From Dysgonomonas sp. 520 (GTDB lineage Bacteria; Bacteroidota; Bacteroidia; Bacteroidales; Dysgonomonadaceae), in the NCBI RefSeq assembly GCF_010501095.1, contig NZ_QVMP01000016.1:83257-118764 (forward strand): 35,508 bases of DNA, given 5' to 3'. The number at the start of each line of letters is the position of its first letter. Position 1 is the first letter of the stretch. Under the pieces are notes generated by a model that worked only from the letters and a program-made list of their open reading frames with translations, ran no database searches and was not told the origin of the DNA. The position numbers were made by a program, and so were the translations under genes. Positions 1-8,170 of this stretch are shown one piece after another.

Positions 1-522
1 AAAGATGGAGAAGGAGTAGAAAAGGACATGTCTCAAGCTGTTTATTGGTATCGGAGAGTAGCAGAACAAGGTGATGAAAATGCACAATTTAATCTTGCTG
101 TGTGTTACAAAGATGGGAACGGAGTAGAGAAGGATATGTCGCAAGCTATTTATTGGTATGAGCAAGCAGCAGAACAAGGCAATGAAAGAGCTCAATTTAA
201 TCTTGCTTGGTGTTATGACAATGGAGAAGGAGTAGAGAAGGATATGTCGCAAGCTGTTTATTGGTATGAGCAAGCAGCAGAACAGGGCAATGAAAGAGCA
301 CAATTTAATCTTGCTGTGTGTTATAAAGATGGAGAAGGAGTAGAAAAGGACATGTCTCAAGCTGTTTGCTGGTATCAAAAAGCAGCAGAACAAGGGTTGC
401 GAGCAGCACAATTTAGTCTTGCAGTATGTTATACAGATGGTTTAGGAGTAGAAAAAGATGAACAAAAGGCCTATTATTGGATTCTAAAAGCGGCGAATAA
501 CATTGACCATAAAACAGATTGA
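1..522 (+). CDS. Sel1-repeat (TPR-like) protein, 5' end outside window
   Basis: The reading frame is open from base 1, so the gene starts upstream and only its C-terminal 173 residues are seen. It consists of 36-residue repeats of the Sel1 type (pattern A-x-x-W-Y-x-x-A-A-E-Q-G-x-x-x-A-Q-F-N-L-A-x-C-Y-x-D-G-x-G-V-x-K-D). Four full repeats begin at 28, 136, 244 and 352, followed by a degenerate fifth. The units are almost identical at the nucleotide level (108-bp period), which suggests recent duplication or gene conversion. Sel1 repeats fold as alpha-helical solenoids that bind other proteins; no partner or catalytic domain is visible here. The first ATG in the window (28) is inside a repeat and is not a credible start. 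A second open frame continues past the stop (see 503-613). Family assignment is certain; the role is unknown. Confidence 0.9.
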   Translation, partial: KDGEGVEKDMSQAVYWYRRVAEQGDENAQFNLAVCYKDGNGVEKDMSQAIYWYEQAAEQGNERAQFNLAWCYDNGEGVEKDMSQAVYWYEQAAEQGNERAQFNLAVCYKDGEGVEKDMSQAVCWYQKAAEQGLRAAQFSLAVCYTDGLGVEKDEQKAYYWILKAANNIDHKTD

Positions 523-613
523 AATACAATTAGAAGAGTTAAGCGAAAGCTATAATAGTATTGTCAAATCATTGGATAATCTTTCCATTAACATGAAAAA
601 TAACTTCCATTAA
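503..613 (+). other. Short out-of-frame coding-like tail after the Sel1 gene
   Basis: In frame +2, overlapping the last codons of the Sel1 gene, an open stretch runs to a TAA at 611-613. It would encode about 36 residues from a TTG at 503. The peptide is rich in E, L, I, N and S with heptad-like spacing (I-E-I-Q-L-E-E-L-S-E-S-Y) and looks like a short coiled coil. There is no clear ribosome binding site. It may be a remnant of a longer gene 3' end reached by a frameshift, a small overlapping gene, or chance. Confidence 0.25.
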
Positions 614-687
614 ATCTTTGAAATTTCCTTTTTTTTTTGTTAGATTAGAAAGGCTTGCAAGCACAGACTTTATAAAACTAATAAATT

Positions 688-2574
688 ATGGAAAAAGAAA
701 GATACTCCAAATTAATAATTAAGAATAGTGTTTATCTTTTAGATAAACATACAGGAAATCTATATTTAGTTTCGAATCCAAACGATAAAAATCGAATGAG
801 AGATTTAGCTTATGAATCATTCTCTGTAGGTATGAGCATAGGTGAGGGTCTTATTGAAGGCGATATTGAAAAGATTAAGTCAGGTGCAGGTGAATTCATT
901 CTGGAGGAAATTATGGGAAGAGGAATTAAAAATCTTGGTTGGATTGGTAAACTATATGACACTAAAGGTGATTTAGATAATTTAGGTGATGCATTTGATG
1001 CTATAAATCTTTTGGGTGAATTGTTGAATATTTATAAAAAAGATAAAAGAATGTATCTTGATATAATTCAAGAAATAGAAGCTCAAGAAAAACAAGGAAC
1101 TCCTAAGTCTAATATAATTGTTTCACCTGCAGATGAATCCTGGGCAGAAATTATAAAGGAATATGGCACACTTCCTTCAGAAAGTGAGGACTTCGGACGA
1201 TATAATGATCCAAAGGCTAACAATGATAAACAGAATAATATTATATCTGATAAATATTCGGATACAATAATACGATCAAACAGAGTTCAAGCTCAAAATA
1301 AACAACTATTGAAGAATAGTTCTTCTGTCCAATTAGACACTGATGCTCTAAAGAAAGCCGAACAACAAACAAACGATCATATCGCAAAGATAAGAGACGA
1401 GCGAAATAAGAAAATTACTTCTTACGTTAGTGAAAAGGTAAAGACAAAAAATATCAATATTCCAGAAGATTTTATACGTGATGTCATAGATAACTTGTCG
1501 GATGATGTTATAGAAGCTCTTTCTTTAGACCAAATACAAGATGAAGTAATAAAACAATATTCTAGGGAGTTAGAATCGAAAGAAACTAATTATTATCACA
1601 AAAATTCATTCACCAATAATAATCAAGGAACTTCCTCTAATGCTTTTTTGCAAAAGAACAATGAGGTTGAATGGATTCACACAGATACGGGCAGTTATCC
1701 TAAAGATAAATATAATCAATTATCAGGTAATAACCTTGAATATTCCGACCCCAATGCTCCCGAAGAAGTTGAAGCAATCCTCTATACCTTTCCCGAAGAA
1801 AAAATAGAAGCAGCAAAAGAAAGTCGGCAGAAACTTCATGAAGCATTGCTAGAACAGGAAGACGAACACAATGCCATAGTGGATGAACGTCAGGCTCAAC
1901 GTGAAGCAGAACTTGCCGAGAAACGAGCGGAAGCCGATGCTTTGGAATTGGAAACCGTAGAGCAGAAAACTCAAGCCATGATGGCAGCCTACGATACTCT
2001 TCACAAAGGTATCGCCGATCTTATGGGAGAACAGGCAGCCAACAACGAAGTGATGGCTGTTTTCAGTAAAAGCCTTGCCATGTTCGACATAGGGGTGAAC
2101 TCGGCAAAAGCTATTTCTAACGCTACGGCAAGTGCAAAAGGAGCAACAGCCTTCGACTATGTTTTGCAGGTAGCAATGGCGGTAGGCACGGTAATGTCTA
2201 ACATTGCCAGAGCAAGGAAACTTCTTACTTCCGAGAAGCAACCCAAAGCACCTAAAATGGCTACAGGAGGGTTGGTTAAAGGTCCCGGTTCGGGTACATC
2301 CGACAGTGTTTTAGCCAGATTGAGTAACGGTGAGAGTGTGTTGACAGCAGCAGCCACCTCTTTGTTCGGTCCAACTCTTTCGGCTTTTAACCAGTTGGGC
2401 GGAGGTGTACCTATTTCCACAGCCAATATAGCATCACAGATTAGCGGTGAAGATATGCTTGTTCGTTCATTTGCCCGGGCTTTGGAACAGATGCCTAATC
2501 CGGTGGTTTCGGTTGAGGAAATTAACAATACAAATAAGCGGATACAAGTTTTGGAACAATATAGAACGCTGTAA
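688..2574 (+). CDS. Chimeric protein: unknown N-terminal half plus phage tape-measure C-terminus
   Basis: This 628-residue protein has two dissimilar halves. Residues 1 to about 350 are AT-rich in codon choice, rich in N, K, D and I, and match no family I recognise; residues 48-60 and 95-105 contain short hydrophobic helices. Residues about 352-628 have noticeably more GC-rich codons. They contain a long charged coiled coil (about 370-430), an alanine-rich hydrophobic stretch (about 445-510), and the run KMATGGLVKGPGSGTSDSV followed by a serine/asparagine/glycine-rich N-G-E-S-V-L-T-A segment. That is the hallmark C-terminal end of tail tape-measure proteins in Bacteroidota prophages. No other tail genes flank it, and no signal peptide is seen. 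The downstream hairpin at 2582-2611 ends the transcript. It is most simply a prophage remnant captured by another gene, but one continuous 1.9-kb frame argues against simple decay. Confidence 0.75.
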   Translation: MEKERYSKLIIKNSVYLLDKHTGNLYLVSNPNDKNRMRDLAYESFSVGMSIGEGLIEGDIEKIKSGAGEFILEEIMGRGIKNLGWIGKLYDTKGDLDNLGDAFDAINLLGELLNIYKKDKRMYLDIIQEIEAQEKQGTPKSNIIVSPADESWAEIIKEYGTLPSESEDFGRYNDPKANNDKQNNIISDKYSDTIIRSNRVQAQNKQLLKNSSSVQLDTDALKKAEQQTNDHIAKIRDERNKKITSYVSEKVKTKNINIPEDFIRDVIDNLSDDVIEALSLDQIQDEVIKQYSRELESKETNYYHKNSFTNNNQGTSSNAFLQKNNEVEWIHTDTGSYPKDKYNQLSGNNLEYSDPNAPEEVEAILYTFPEEKIEAAKESRQKLHEALLEQEDEHNAIVDERQAQREAELAEKRAEADALELETVEQKTQAMMAAYDTLHKGIADLMGEQAANNEVMAVFSKSLAMFDIGVNSAKAISNATASAKGATAFDYVLQVAMAVGTVMSNIARARKLLTSEKQPKAPKMATGGLVKGPGSGTSDSVLARLSNGESVLTAAATSLFGPTLSAFNQLGGGVPISTANIASQISGEDMLVRSFARALEQMPNPVVSVEEINNTNKRIQVLEQYRTL

Positions 2575-2581
2575 GATATTG

Positions 2582-2611
2582 AAGCTGCCACAAAGGCAGC
2601 TTTTATTTTTT
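2582..2611 (+). terminator. Rho-independent terminator after the tape-measure chimera
   Basis: A perfect 8-bp stem, AAGCTGCC (2582-2589) with GGCAGCTT (2595-2602) and loop ACAAA, is followed by a T-rich run. It begins 8 bases after the stop codon at 2574. Confidence 0.9.
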
Positions 2612-2658
2612 TAGTCATTTTCCATGATCCGAACAGCGTTATACACAAATCAATATAT

Positions 2659-2666
2659 TATCTTTG
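2659..2666 (+). promoter_or_regulatory. Bacteroidota -7 box for the PLP enzyme
   Basis: TATCTTTG matches the Bacteroidota consensus TAnnTTTG exactly and lies 41 bases before the ATG at 2707. Transcription would start near 2672. No convincing -33 TTTG is seen at the usual distance. Confidence 0.65.
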
Positions 2667-2706
2667 ATTCGGTAAAAAGATTGTCTTATCAAAACCGGAT
2701 AAATAT

Positions 2707-3960
2707 ATGGAAAAAGATAAAAGTAGCAAACAGCAGTTTTCTACACGCATCATCGCTGCACCATATTCAAAACAAGATACGCATGGAGCTATTAATATGC
2801 CCGTATACCGCAGCGCCGCATTCGAATTTGGTTCAGCTGAAGCCATAGCCAATGCTTTTCAGAACAAAGAAGCGGCACACACCTATACACGCATATCCAA
2901 TCCATCGGTCGAAAATCTCGAGCGAAAGATACTAGCGGCTTCGGCTGCCGACAATGTAATGGTTCTGAGTTCGGGTATGGCAGCCATTTCCAATACTTTT
3001 TTGGCAATAGCTTATACGGGTTGTAACATCGTTACATCGCCACACTTGTTTGGAAATACATTCTCTTTGTTTCAATTCACGTTCGCTAGTTTTGGTATAG
3101 AAGTACGTTTCGTTAACACAGATGATTTGGAAGAAATAGCCAATGCCATAGACGAAAATACGATAGCATTCTTTTGTGAATTGATAACCAATCCACACAT
3201 GGAGGTTGCCAATCTGACCGAAATATCCAAGATCACCCGCGCCCGCAATATTCCTTTGATTGTAGACACTACAATCATTCCCTGGTGCGGATTCAACGCT
3301 CGTGATGCCGGGGTCGACATAGAGGTTGTTTCCACCACTAAATACATTTCGGGAGGAGCCACCAGCATTGGCGGAGCCATTCTCGACTATGGAACATTTG
3401 ACTGGCAACACAACAAGAAACTTGCAGATGCTCCTAAAACAGATAGCATGTCGGAGTTTATGTTTAAGATAAAAAGGGAAATAGCTCGTAATATCGGAGC
3501 AAATATGGACCCCGATACCGCATCGTTACAGGCTTTGGGCATGGAAACTCTTCAACTCAGATATGAACGAATGTCTCAATCTGCTTATGACTTGGCTCTT
3601 TTCCTTTCCGAACAATCGAATGTGGTGAAAGTCAGCTATCCGAAATTGGATAACTATAAATATAAGCGTCTGTCAGACAGATTGTTCGCGGGTAATCCGG
3701 GCGCAATGCTGACATTTAATCTGAAAAGTAAAGAAGATTGTTTCAGATTTCAGGATCATTTGCAGATAATCAGGCGTGCAACGAATCTTTTCGACATAAA
3801 ATCGCTCATTATTCACCCCGGATCGACAATTTACGGCACGTTTTCTCCCGAAATGAAAGCTATTATGGGCATTGAAGACAATCTTTTGCGCCTTTCTGTT
3901 GGATTAGAAGATATTTCCGATCTGAAAACGGATATTGTTCGGGCATTGGAGCAATTATGA
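2707..3960 (+). CDS. PLP-dependent Cys/Met-metabolism enzyme (MGL / O-acetylhomoserine lyase family)
   Basis: This is a 417-residue cytosolic enzyme of the fold-type I trans-sulfuration family (Cys_Met_Meta_PP). Visible motifs are YTRISNPS (60-67), the phosphate-binding SSGMAA (88-93), D187 in IVDTT (pairs with the pyridine nitrogen), the PLP Schiff-base lysine K212 in STTKYISGG, and the C-terminal SVGLED. Length and motif order are those of a complete member. Relatives cleave or exchange sulfur amino acids: methionine gamma-lyase, cystathionine gamma-synthase or -lyase, O-acetylhomoserine sulfhydrylase. The substrate cannot be assigned. At the position where these enzymes normally carry a PLP-stacking tyrosine (LYG), this one has phenylalanine (HLFGNT, F115). 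It is transcribed alone, converges on the rhomboid gene, and has its own promoter at 2659. Confidence 0.92.
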   Translation: MEKDKSSKQQFSTRIIAAPYSKQDTHGAINMPVYRSAAFEFGSAEAIANAFQNKEAAHTYTRISNPSVENLERKILAASAADNVMVLSSGMAAISNTFLAIAYTGCNIVTSPHLFGNTFSLFQFTFASFGIEVRFVNTDDLEEIANAIDENTIAFFCELITNPHMEVANLTEISKITRARNIPLIVDTTIIPWCGFNARDAGVDIEVVSTTKYISGGATSIGGAILDYGTFDWQHNKKLADAPKTDSMSEFMFKIKREIARNIGANMDPDTASLQALGMETLQLRYERMSQSAYDLALFLSEQSNVVKVSYPKLDNYKYKRLSDRLFAGNPGAMLTFNLKSKEDCFRFQDHLQIIRRATNLFDIKSLIIHPGSTIYGTFSPEMKAIMGIEDNLLRLSVGLEDISDLKTDIVRALEQL

Positions 3961-3968
3961 GACAATAC

Positions 3969-4622
3969 TCATTTCTTTTCTTTATAGGCAAGATAAGCCA
4001 ATACAAGAAGAGGAATACACATAATAGCGATATACAATCCATTATATTCCAACGTTCTGGGTTGTATTGCTATTGCTAGCAACAAACCTATTGTTGCTCC
4101 ACCAAGATGCGCCTCGTGTCCGATATTGTCTTGCATTTTCTTCATAGCATATATTGAATAAGCGATGTAGCCAACGCCAAACAGCCATCCGGGAATAGGT
4201 ATCGGAATTGGCAGTATAATCAATTCCAGATGAGGATATAAAGCTATGGAGGCGAACAAAATACCCGAAACACCACCCGAAGCTCCAATAGCACTATAAT
4301 AAGAGTTTTTCTTGTGCATCCACAGACTTAACAGGTTGCCGCAAAGTATTGCCGCAATATAGATCAGGATGTAAATGTTACGACCAAGTGTACTGATAAC
4401 AACATCCGAGAAAAAATAAAGAGTCAACATGTTGAACAGCAGGTGCATCCAATCGCCATGAAGCAAGGCCGACGTTATCAGCCTATCCCATTGATTGTAC
4501 CGCAATATATCGTTAACATTGAACTTTAGTCGCTCAAAGATCTCCCTATTGCTGAAGCCTAACAAACTCGTGCCCACGGTAAGGACAATCACAATAAGTG
4601 TTGCTGAATCTATATTACCCAT
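3969..4622 (-). CDS. Rhomboid-family intramembrane serine protease
   Basis: This is a 217-residue polytopic membrane protein with about six hydrophobic segments. It has the rhomboid catalytic motifs: HGDWMHLLFN (55-64; the helix-2 H-x-x-x-N region), GASG (113-116; nucleophile S115) and AHLGG (171-175; catalytic base H172). Rhomboids cut transmembrane segments of other membrane proteins. The short form without a cytosolic domain is typical of Bacteroidota. The gene converges on the PLP enzyme with an 8-bp gap and diverges from the esterase. A possible -7 box lies at 4647-4654. The native substrate is unknown. Confidence 0.93.
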   Translation of the reverse strand: MGNIDSATLIVIVLTVGTSLLGFSNREIFERLKFNVNDILRYNQWDRLITSALLHGDWMHLLFNMLTLYFFSDVVISTLGRNIYILIYIAAILCGNLLSLWMHKKNSYYSAIGASGGVSGILFASIALYPHLELIILPIPIPIPGWLFGVGYIAYSIYAMKKMQDNIGHEAHLGGATIGLLLAIAIQPRTLEYNGLYIAIMCIPLLVLAYLAYKEKK

Positions 4623-4646
4623 TTGTATCGATTTTGAAATATTCTA

Positions 4647-4654
4647 CAAAAATA
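4647..4654 (-). promoter_or_regulatory. Possible -7 box for the rhomboid gene
   Basis: On the minus strand TATTTTTG matches TAnnTTTG, 24 bases before the rhomboid ATG (4622). No -33 box is found at standard spacing, so this is a moderate call. Confidence 0.4.
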
Positions 4655-4733
4655 TGTTTTTCGGAACAAAACACATCATTTATCGGATATTTTCATCTAA
4701 GAAATAAACTAATGCTTTTATATACACTCTTGC

Positions 4734-4764
4734 TTTGACGAAACTTATAAAATAATTAAGTTTG
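4734..4764 (+). promoter_or_regulatory. Bacteroidota -33/-7 promoter for the acetyl esterase
   Basis: TTTG (4734-4737), a 19-base spacer and TAAGTTTG (4757-4764) fit the Bacteroidota housekeeping promoter TTTG-N19-21-TAnnTTTG. The predicted start of transcription near 4771 gives a leader of about 30 bases before the ATG at 4803. Confidence 0.75.
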
Positions 4765-4802
4765 CACGTAAATTTAACTGCAATATTATAAATTAAACAA
4801 TC

Positions 4803-6092
4803 ATGAGAAACAGTCTATTAACATTATTCATCCTCTTTTGTTCGTTATCGGCATTATCCCAACCCTCTCAAAAACTGGTAAGAGTGGCTGTTACGCCTAA
4901 CAGTGCCGACTGGAACTACAAACTAGGAGAAAAAGCAAAGTTCAACGTTTTGGTCACTCAAAACGGGATACAGATGCAAAATGTAAACATCAGTTACGAA
5001 TTGTCGCACGACATGCTTCCCCCGTTCAAAAAAGAAGCTACAACGCTGAAAGACGGAAAGATAGAAATAGATGGCGGAACAATGAAAGATGCAGGATTTC
5101 TTCGCTGTCGTGTGTTTGTTACTCACAACAATGTAAAATATGAAGGACGAGGTACAGCAGGATTTGCACCAGAAAGCATTAAGCCAACCACTCAGATGCC
5201 ATCCGACTTTCAGGAATTTTGGAACAAGGCTAAAGAAGAAAATGCAAAAATACCAATGGATGCCAGATTGACTTTGTTGCCCGAAAAATGTACTGAGAAA
5301 TCGAATGTATACGAAATAAACCTTCAAAATTTCAGACAAGGATCAAGGTTATACGGAATCTTATCTGTGCCTAAAGCTCCCGGAAAATATCCCGCAACAC
5401 TAAGGGTTCCCGGAGCCGGAGTGCGTCCATACAATGGAGATCCAAGCAGTTCCGACAGAGGAATAATTTCACTTGAAATAGGGATTCATGGCATACCCGT
5501 TACCTTGAAACAAGGAGTATACGACAACTTAAGGGCGGGGGCATTGAATGGTTATCAAAACCAAAACTGGGAGAACCGTGACAATGTATACTACAAACGT
5601 GTATTTATGGGGTGCGTAAGGGCTATCGATTATATTTTTTCGATGAAAGAGTTTAACGGAAATGATCTGTTAATATATGGCGGAAGTCAGGGAGGAGCAT
5701 TGTCAATCATAACTGCGGCGTTGGACGAAAGGGTGAAAGGTTTGATTTCATTCTATCCGGCAATGTCCGACATGAATGGCTATTTGCATGGCAGAGCCGG
5801 AGGTTGGCCCCACTATTTCAAAAATCTGCCTGACGAAAAATCTATCATTAACCAGAAAGAAAAGACTGCTCAATATTACGATGTTGTAAATTTTGCCCGT
5901 CTGGTAAAAGTACCGGTGTTTTACGCTTTCGGATATAACGATATGGTCTGTCCTCCAACAACATCGTTTGCTGTGTACAACGTCATCTCATCACCCAAAA
6001 AACTTCTGGTAGTACCCGAAATAGAACACTACGCTTATCCTGAGATGTGGTCGGATGCATGGAAATGGTCTGAACAAATATTAAGAAAATAG
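4803..6092 (+). CDS. Secreted acetylxylan esterase-like hydrolase (CE7 / AXE1 family)
   Basis: The 429-residue protein has an N-terminal signal peptide (hydrophobic 4-17, cleavage near ALSQ). A beta-rich N-terminal region (about 25-120) is followed by an alpha/beta-hydrolase domain (about 130-429). The catalytic triad can be read as S295 in GGSQGG, D380 in GYNDMVCPP and H409 in EIEHYAYPE, with R-G at 219-220. This arrangement matches the CE7 esterases, which remove acetyl groups from xylan oligosaccharides or cephalosporins. The extra N-terminal beta domain plus signal is common in Bacteroidota members, which act in the periplasm or at the surface. It is a single-gene transcript with a good promoter. 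No xylanase or other glycan enzyme lies next to it, so the natural substrate is open. Confidence 0.9.
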   Translation: MRNSLLTLFILFCSLSALSQPSQKLVRVAVTPNSADWNYKLGEKAKFNVLVTQNGIQMQNVNISYELSHDMLPPFKKEATTLKDGKIEIDGGTMKDAGFLRCRVFVTHNNVKYEGRGTAGFAPESIKPTTQMPSDFQEFWNKAKEENAKIPMDARLTLLPEKCTEKSNVYEINLQNFRQGSRLYGILSVPKAPGKYPATLRVPGAGVRPYNGDPSSSDRGIISLEIGIHGIPVTLKQGVYDNLRAGALNGYQNQNWENRDNVYYKRVFMGCVRAIDYIFSMKEFNGNDLLIYGGSQGGALSIITAALDERVKGLISFYPAMSDMNGYLHGRAGGWPHYFKNLPDEKSIINQKEKTAQYYDVVNFARLVKVPVFYAFGYNDMVCPPTTSFAVYNVISSPKKLLVVPEIEHYAYPEMWSDAWKWSEQILRK

Positions 6093-6114
6093 TAATTGCT
6101 ATATTAAAAAATAT

Positions 6115-6122
6115 TATCTTTG
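6115..6122 (+). promoter_or_regulatory. Bacteroidota -7 box for the acyltransferase
   Basis: TATCTTTG is a perfect TAnnTTTG match, 39 bases upstream of the ATG at 6162. A TTG at 6096-6098 lies 16 bases before it, slightly closer than usual for a -33 box. Confidence 0.65.
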
Positions 6123-6161
6123 TTGCCTTTATTACAAAACTGATATTCCATAGTTCGATTG

Positions 6162-7250
6162 ATGAAAGAAATTGAAAAAAAGACTCATTTCTACTGGTTA
6201 GATTTAGTTCGTTGTTTAGCTGCATTAATAGTCGTATTAACACATCATAGAATAGTATTCTTTGTAGAATATGGGTCACTGCCTTCAGAAGATCAAAACC
6301 TCTTCTCTTTTATCTTCTATTTTATAACACGGTTGGGGCATGTGGCTGTTTTGATATTTTTTGTTTTAAGTGGATTTTTGGTTGGGGGAAAAGGCATACA
6401 ACGGATAAAGGAAGGTACGTTTGACCTGAAATCTTATACCATAGATCGGGCTGTCAGGATAATGCTTCCATTAATCTCAGCCTTAGTCCTAGTATTTATA
6501 TCAAATTTGATAACAGGTGTAGATAATAATATTTTAATATTTGTTGGAAATTTCTTTTCCTTACAAGGAATATTAGTTAAGTCAGTATCAGAGCCTTTTT
6601 GGTCTTTGTCTTATGAGGTGTGGTTTTATATCGGGATGGGAGCTGTTGCTCTATGGTTTATTTCTAAAAACAATAAACAAAAAATTATTAGTTTAATTAT
6701 TATATTTGTATGCTTCATTATTTTTGGAATTTACTTGAAAGCTTCATATTTGTTTGTTTGGATGTTGGCTGCGTTGTTCTATTTTAACGTTAAAAGGAAT
6801 AATATAATACTGACAAGTTCAATCTTATTGTTAATAGTCTCTATTGTAGTATTCCAAATTTCAGTAGGGTCTCGTACTACTGAATATGCAGGTTCTCTAA
6901 ATTCTGTATTTCTGAATGAAAATGTGATTGAGTTGTTCATTGCTCTTTTTGCATGTATAATGATCCAACAAATTATTCAGATAAAACCGAGCAAAAAAAT
7001 CAGTATATTAATAAATAAATTTGCAACTAATTTTGCTAAGTTTTCATATACTTTATATTTGACTCATATGCCAATACTTCGAATGTTGGAATATTTTGGA
7101 TTTCCTAAAAGCGAACGTTTTAATGCAACATCTATTGGTTACTATTGTCTCAGTTTAGCTATATCAATTTTAGGCGCTTATCTTTTATACTTATTATTCG
7201 AAAAGCAAACATCTCGTGTAAAACAAATGATTAAGAAGCAAACTACTTAA
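6162..7250 (+). CDS. Membrane acyltransferase, acyltransferase-3 family
   Basis: This is a 362-residue integral membrane protein with about ten hydrophobic segments. It opens with the family signature YWLDLVRCLAALIVVLTHH, in which R17 and the H28-H29 pair form the conserved first-helix motif of acyltransferase-3 / OafA-type enzymes. These proteins move acetyl or other acyl groups from cytoplasmic donors to sugars of surface polysaccharide, peptidoglycan or lipids. I start at ATG 6162 rather than the TTG at 6159 because ATG is far more likely. It stands alone: no glycosyltransferases or capsule genes are adjacent, so its target is unknown. Codon use is more AT-rich than in the neighbouring esterase, consistent with surface-polysaccharide genes that are often transferred. 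It shares the bidirectional terminator at 7361-7394 with rprY. Confidence 0.9.
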   Translation: MKEIEKKTHFYWLDLVRCLAALIVVLTHHRIVFFVEYGSLPSEDQNLFSFIFYFITRLGHVAVLIFFVLSGFLVGGKGIQRIKEGTFDLKSYTIDRAVRIMLPLISALVLVFISNLITGVDNNILIFVGNFFSLQGILVKSVSEPFWSLSYEVWFYIGMGAVALWFISKNNKQKIISLIIIFVCFIIFGIYLKASYLFVWMLAALFYFNVKRNNIILTSSILLLIVSIVVFQISVGSRTTEYAGSLNSVFLNENVIELFIALFACIMIQQIIQIKPSKKISILINKFATNFAKFSYTLYLTHMPILRMLEYFGFPKSERFNATSIGYYCLSLAISILGAYLLYLLFEKQTSRVKQMIKKQTT

Positions 7251-7360
7251 ATTGAGTATTCTGCCAATCTATTTAGACTGAAAGGCAAAACAAGGAGGTG
7301 ATTTAGTGTAAAATTCTAAATGCACCATGCGTATAAATAAAGGAAAATTATAAAAACAAA

Positions 7361-7394
7361 AAAACACCGCTTAAAATTATTTAAGCGGTGTTTT
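7361..7394. terminator. Bidirectional terminator between acyltransferase and rprY
   Basis: A long perfect hairpin (core CACCGCTTAAA with TTTAAGCGGTG) is flanked by an A-run on the left and a T-run on the right. It can therefore end transcripts from both converging genes. Confidence 0.92.
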
Positions 7395-7426
7395 ACAATT
7401 ATTTTACAAAATTGAAATTCTGTTCT

Positions 7427-8143
7427 TTATTCTTCTGTTTCGGCACTTTCTTCAACCGGAGCAATCAATTTGTAGCCTTTACCGTGAATATTGATAATTT
7501 CAATATCTTGGGCAGGTTTCAATAGTTTACGCAATTTGGTAATGTAAACGTCCATACTACGTGCGTTGAAGTAGTTGTCGTCTACCCAAATTTGTTTCAA
7601 AGCATGATTTCTCTCCAATATGTCATTTGCGTGAGCGCACAACAGGGCAAGAAGTTCCGACTCTTTGGTGGTCAATTTGGTTTGTTCGCCGTTGATTGTC
7701 AAAATTTGCTTTTGAGTGTCAAACTGCATTTGTCCAAATGTATACACCTGTTGGTCTTTCACTTTCTTTCCTTTCACACGGCGGAAGATGGCTTCTATAC
7801 GCAATACAAGCTCTTCCATGCTGAATGGTTTTGTTATATAATCGTCTGCTCCTGCTTTAAATCCTTCCAGAATATCGTCTTTCATATTCTTGGCAGTCAG
7901 GAATATAATGGGTACATCAGGGTTGATTACTCTTATTTCTTTTACCAACGTAACCCCGTCTTTTTTAGGCATCATTACGTCGATAATACACAAGTCATAT
8001 TTTTCTCTCGTGAAACCTCTGTATCCGGCTTCCCCATCAGGAAACAGGTCGGTATCAAAACCTTTAGCTTGAAGATATTCTCTTAGCAATACGCCAAGAT
8101 TTTCGTCATCTTCACATAAAAATAATTTAATTCTCTCTTCCAT
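7427..8143 (-). CDS. rprY: Response regulator, OmpR/PhoB class, RprY-like
   Basis: The 238-residue protein has a receiver domain (1-120) and a winged-helix DNA-binding domain (about 133-232). Receiver residues are intact: acidic pocket E11-D12-D13, phospho-acceptor D55 in CIIDVMMPKKDG, T83 and K105. The C-terminal domain carries the OmpR-type LTTKESELLALL and the recognition-helix region N-x-R-S-M-D-V-Y-I-T-K-L-R-K. It lies 27 bases downstream of the sensor kinase gene, and the order, size and sequence fit the RprX/RprY pair described in Bacteroides and Porphyromonas, which is linked to stress responses. The acidic tail (EESAETEE) is a small extension. Function as a transcription factor is secure; the regulon is not visible from the sequence. 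Confidence 0.93.
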   Translation of the reverse strand: MEERIKLFLCEDDENLGVLLREYLQAKGFDTDLFPDGEAGYRGFTREKYDLCIIDVMMPKKDGVTLVKEIRVINPDVPIIFLTAKNMKDDILEGFKAGADDYITKPFSMEELVLRIEAIFRRVKGKKVKDQQVYTFGQMQFDTQKQILTINGEQTKLTTKESELLALLCAHANDILERNHALKQIWVDDNYFNARSMDVYITKLRKLLKPAQDIEIINIHGKGYKLIAPVEESAETEE

Positions 8144-8170
8144 AATTCAACTTTCTAAATATAATTCAAC

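Noticed and set aside
1-522. CRISPR-like array
   Set aside because: The regular repeats have a 108-bp period and translate as Sel1 motifs in one frame, with no spacers.
688-2574. Intact prophage
   Set aside because: Only one tape-measure-like segment is present; no capsid, terminase, integrase or other tail genes are seen nearby.
6159-6161. TTG start for the acyltransferase
   Set aside because: An ATG follows immediately and is the more likely start.
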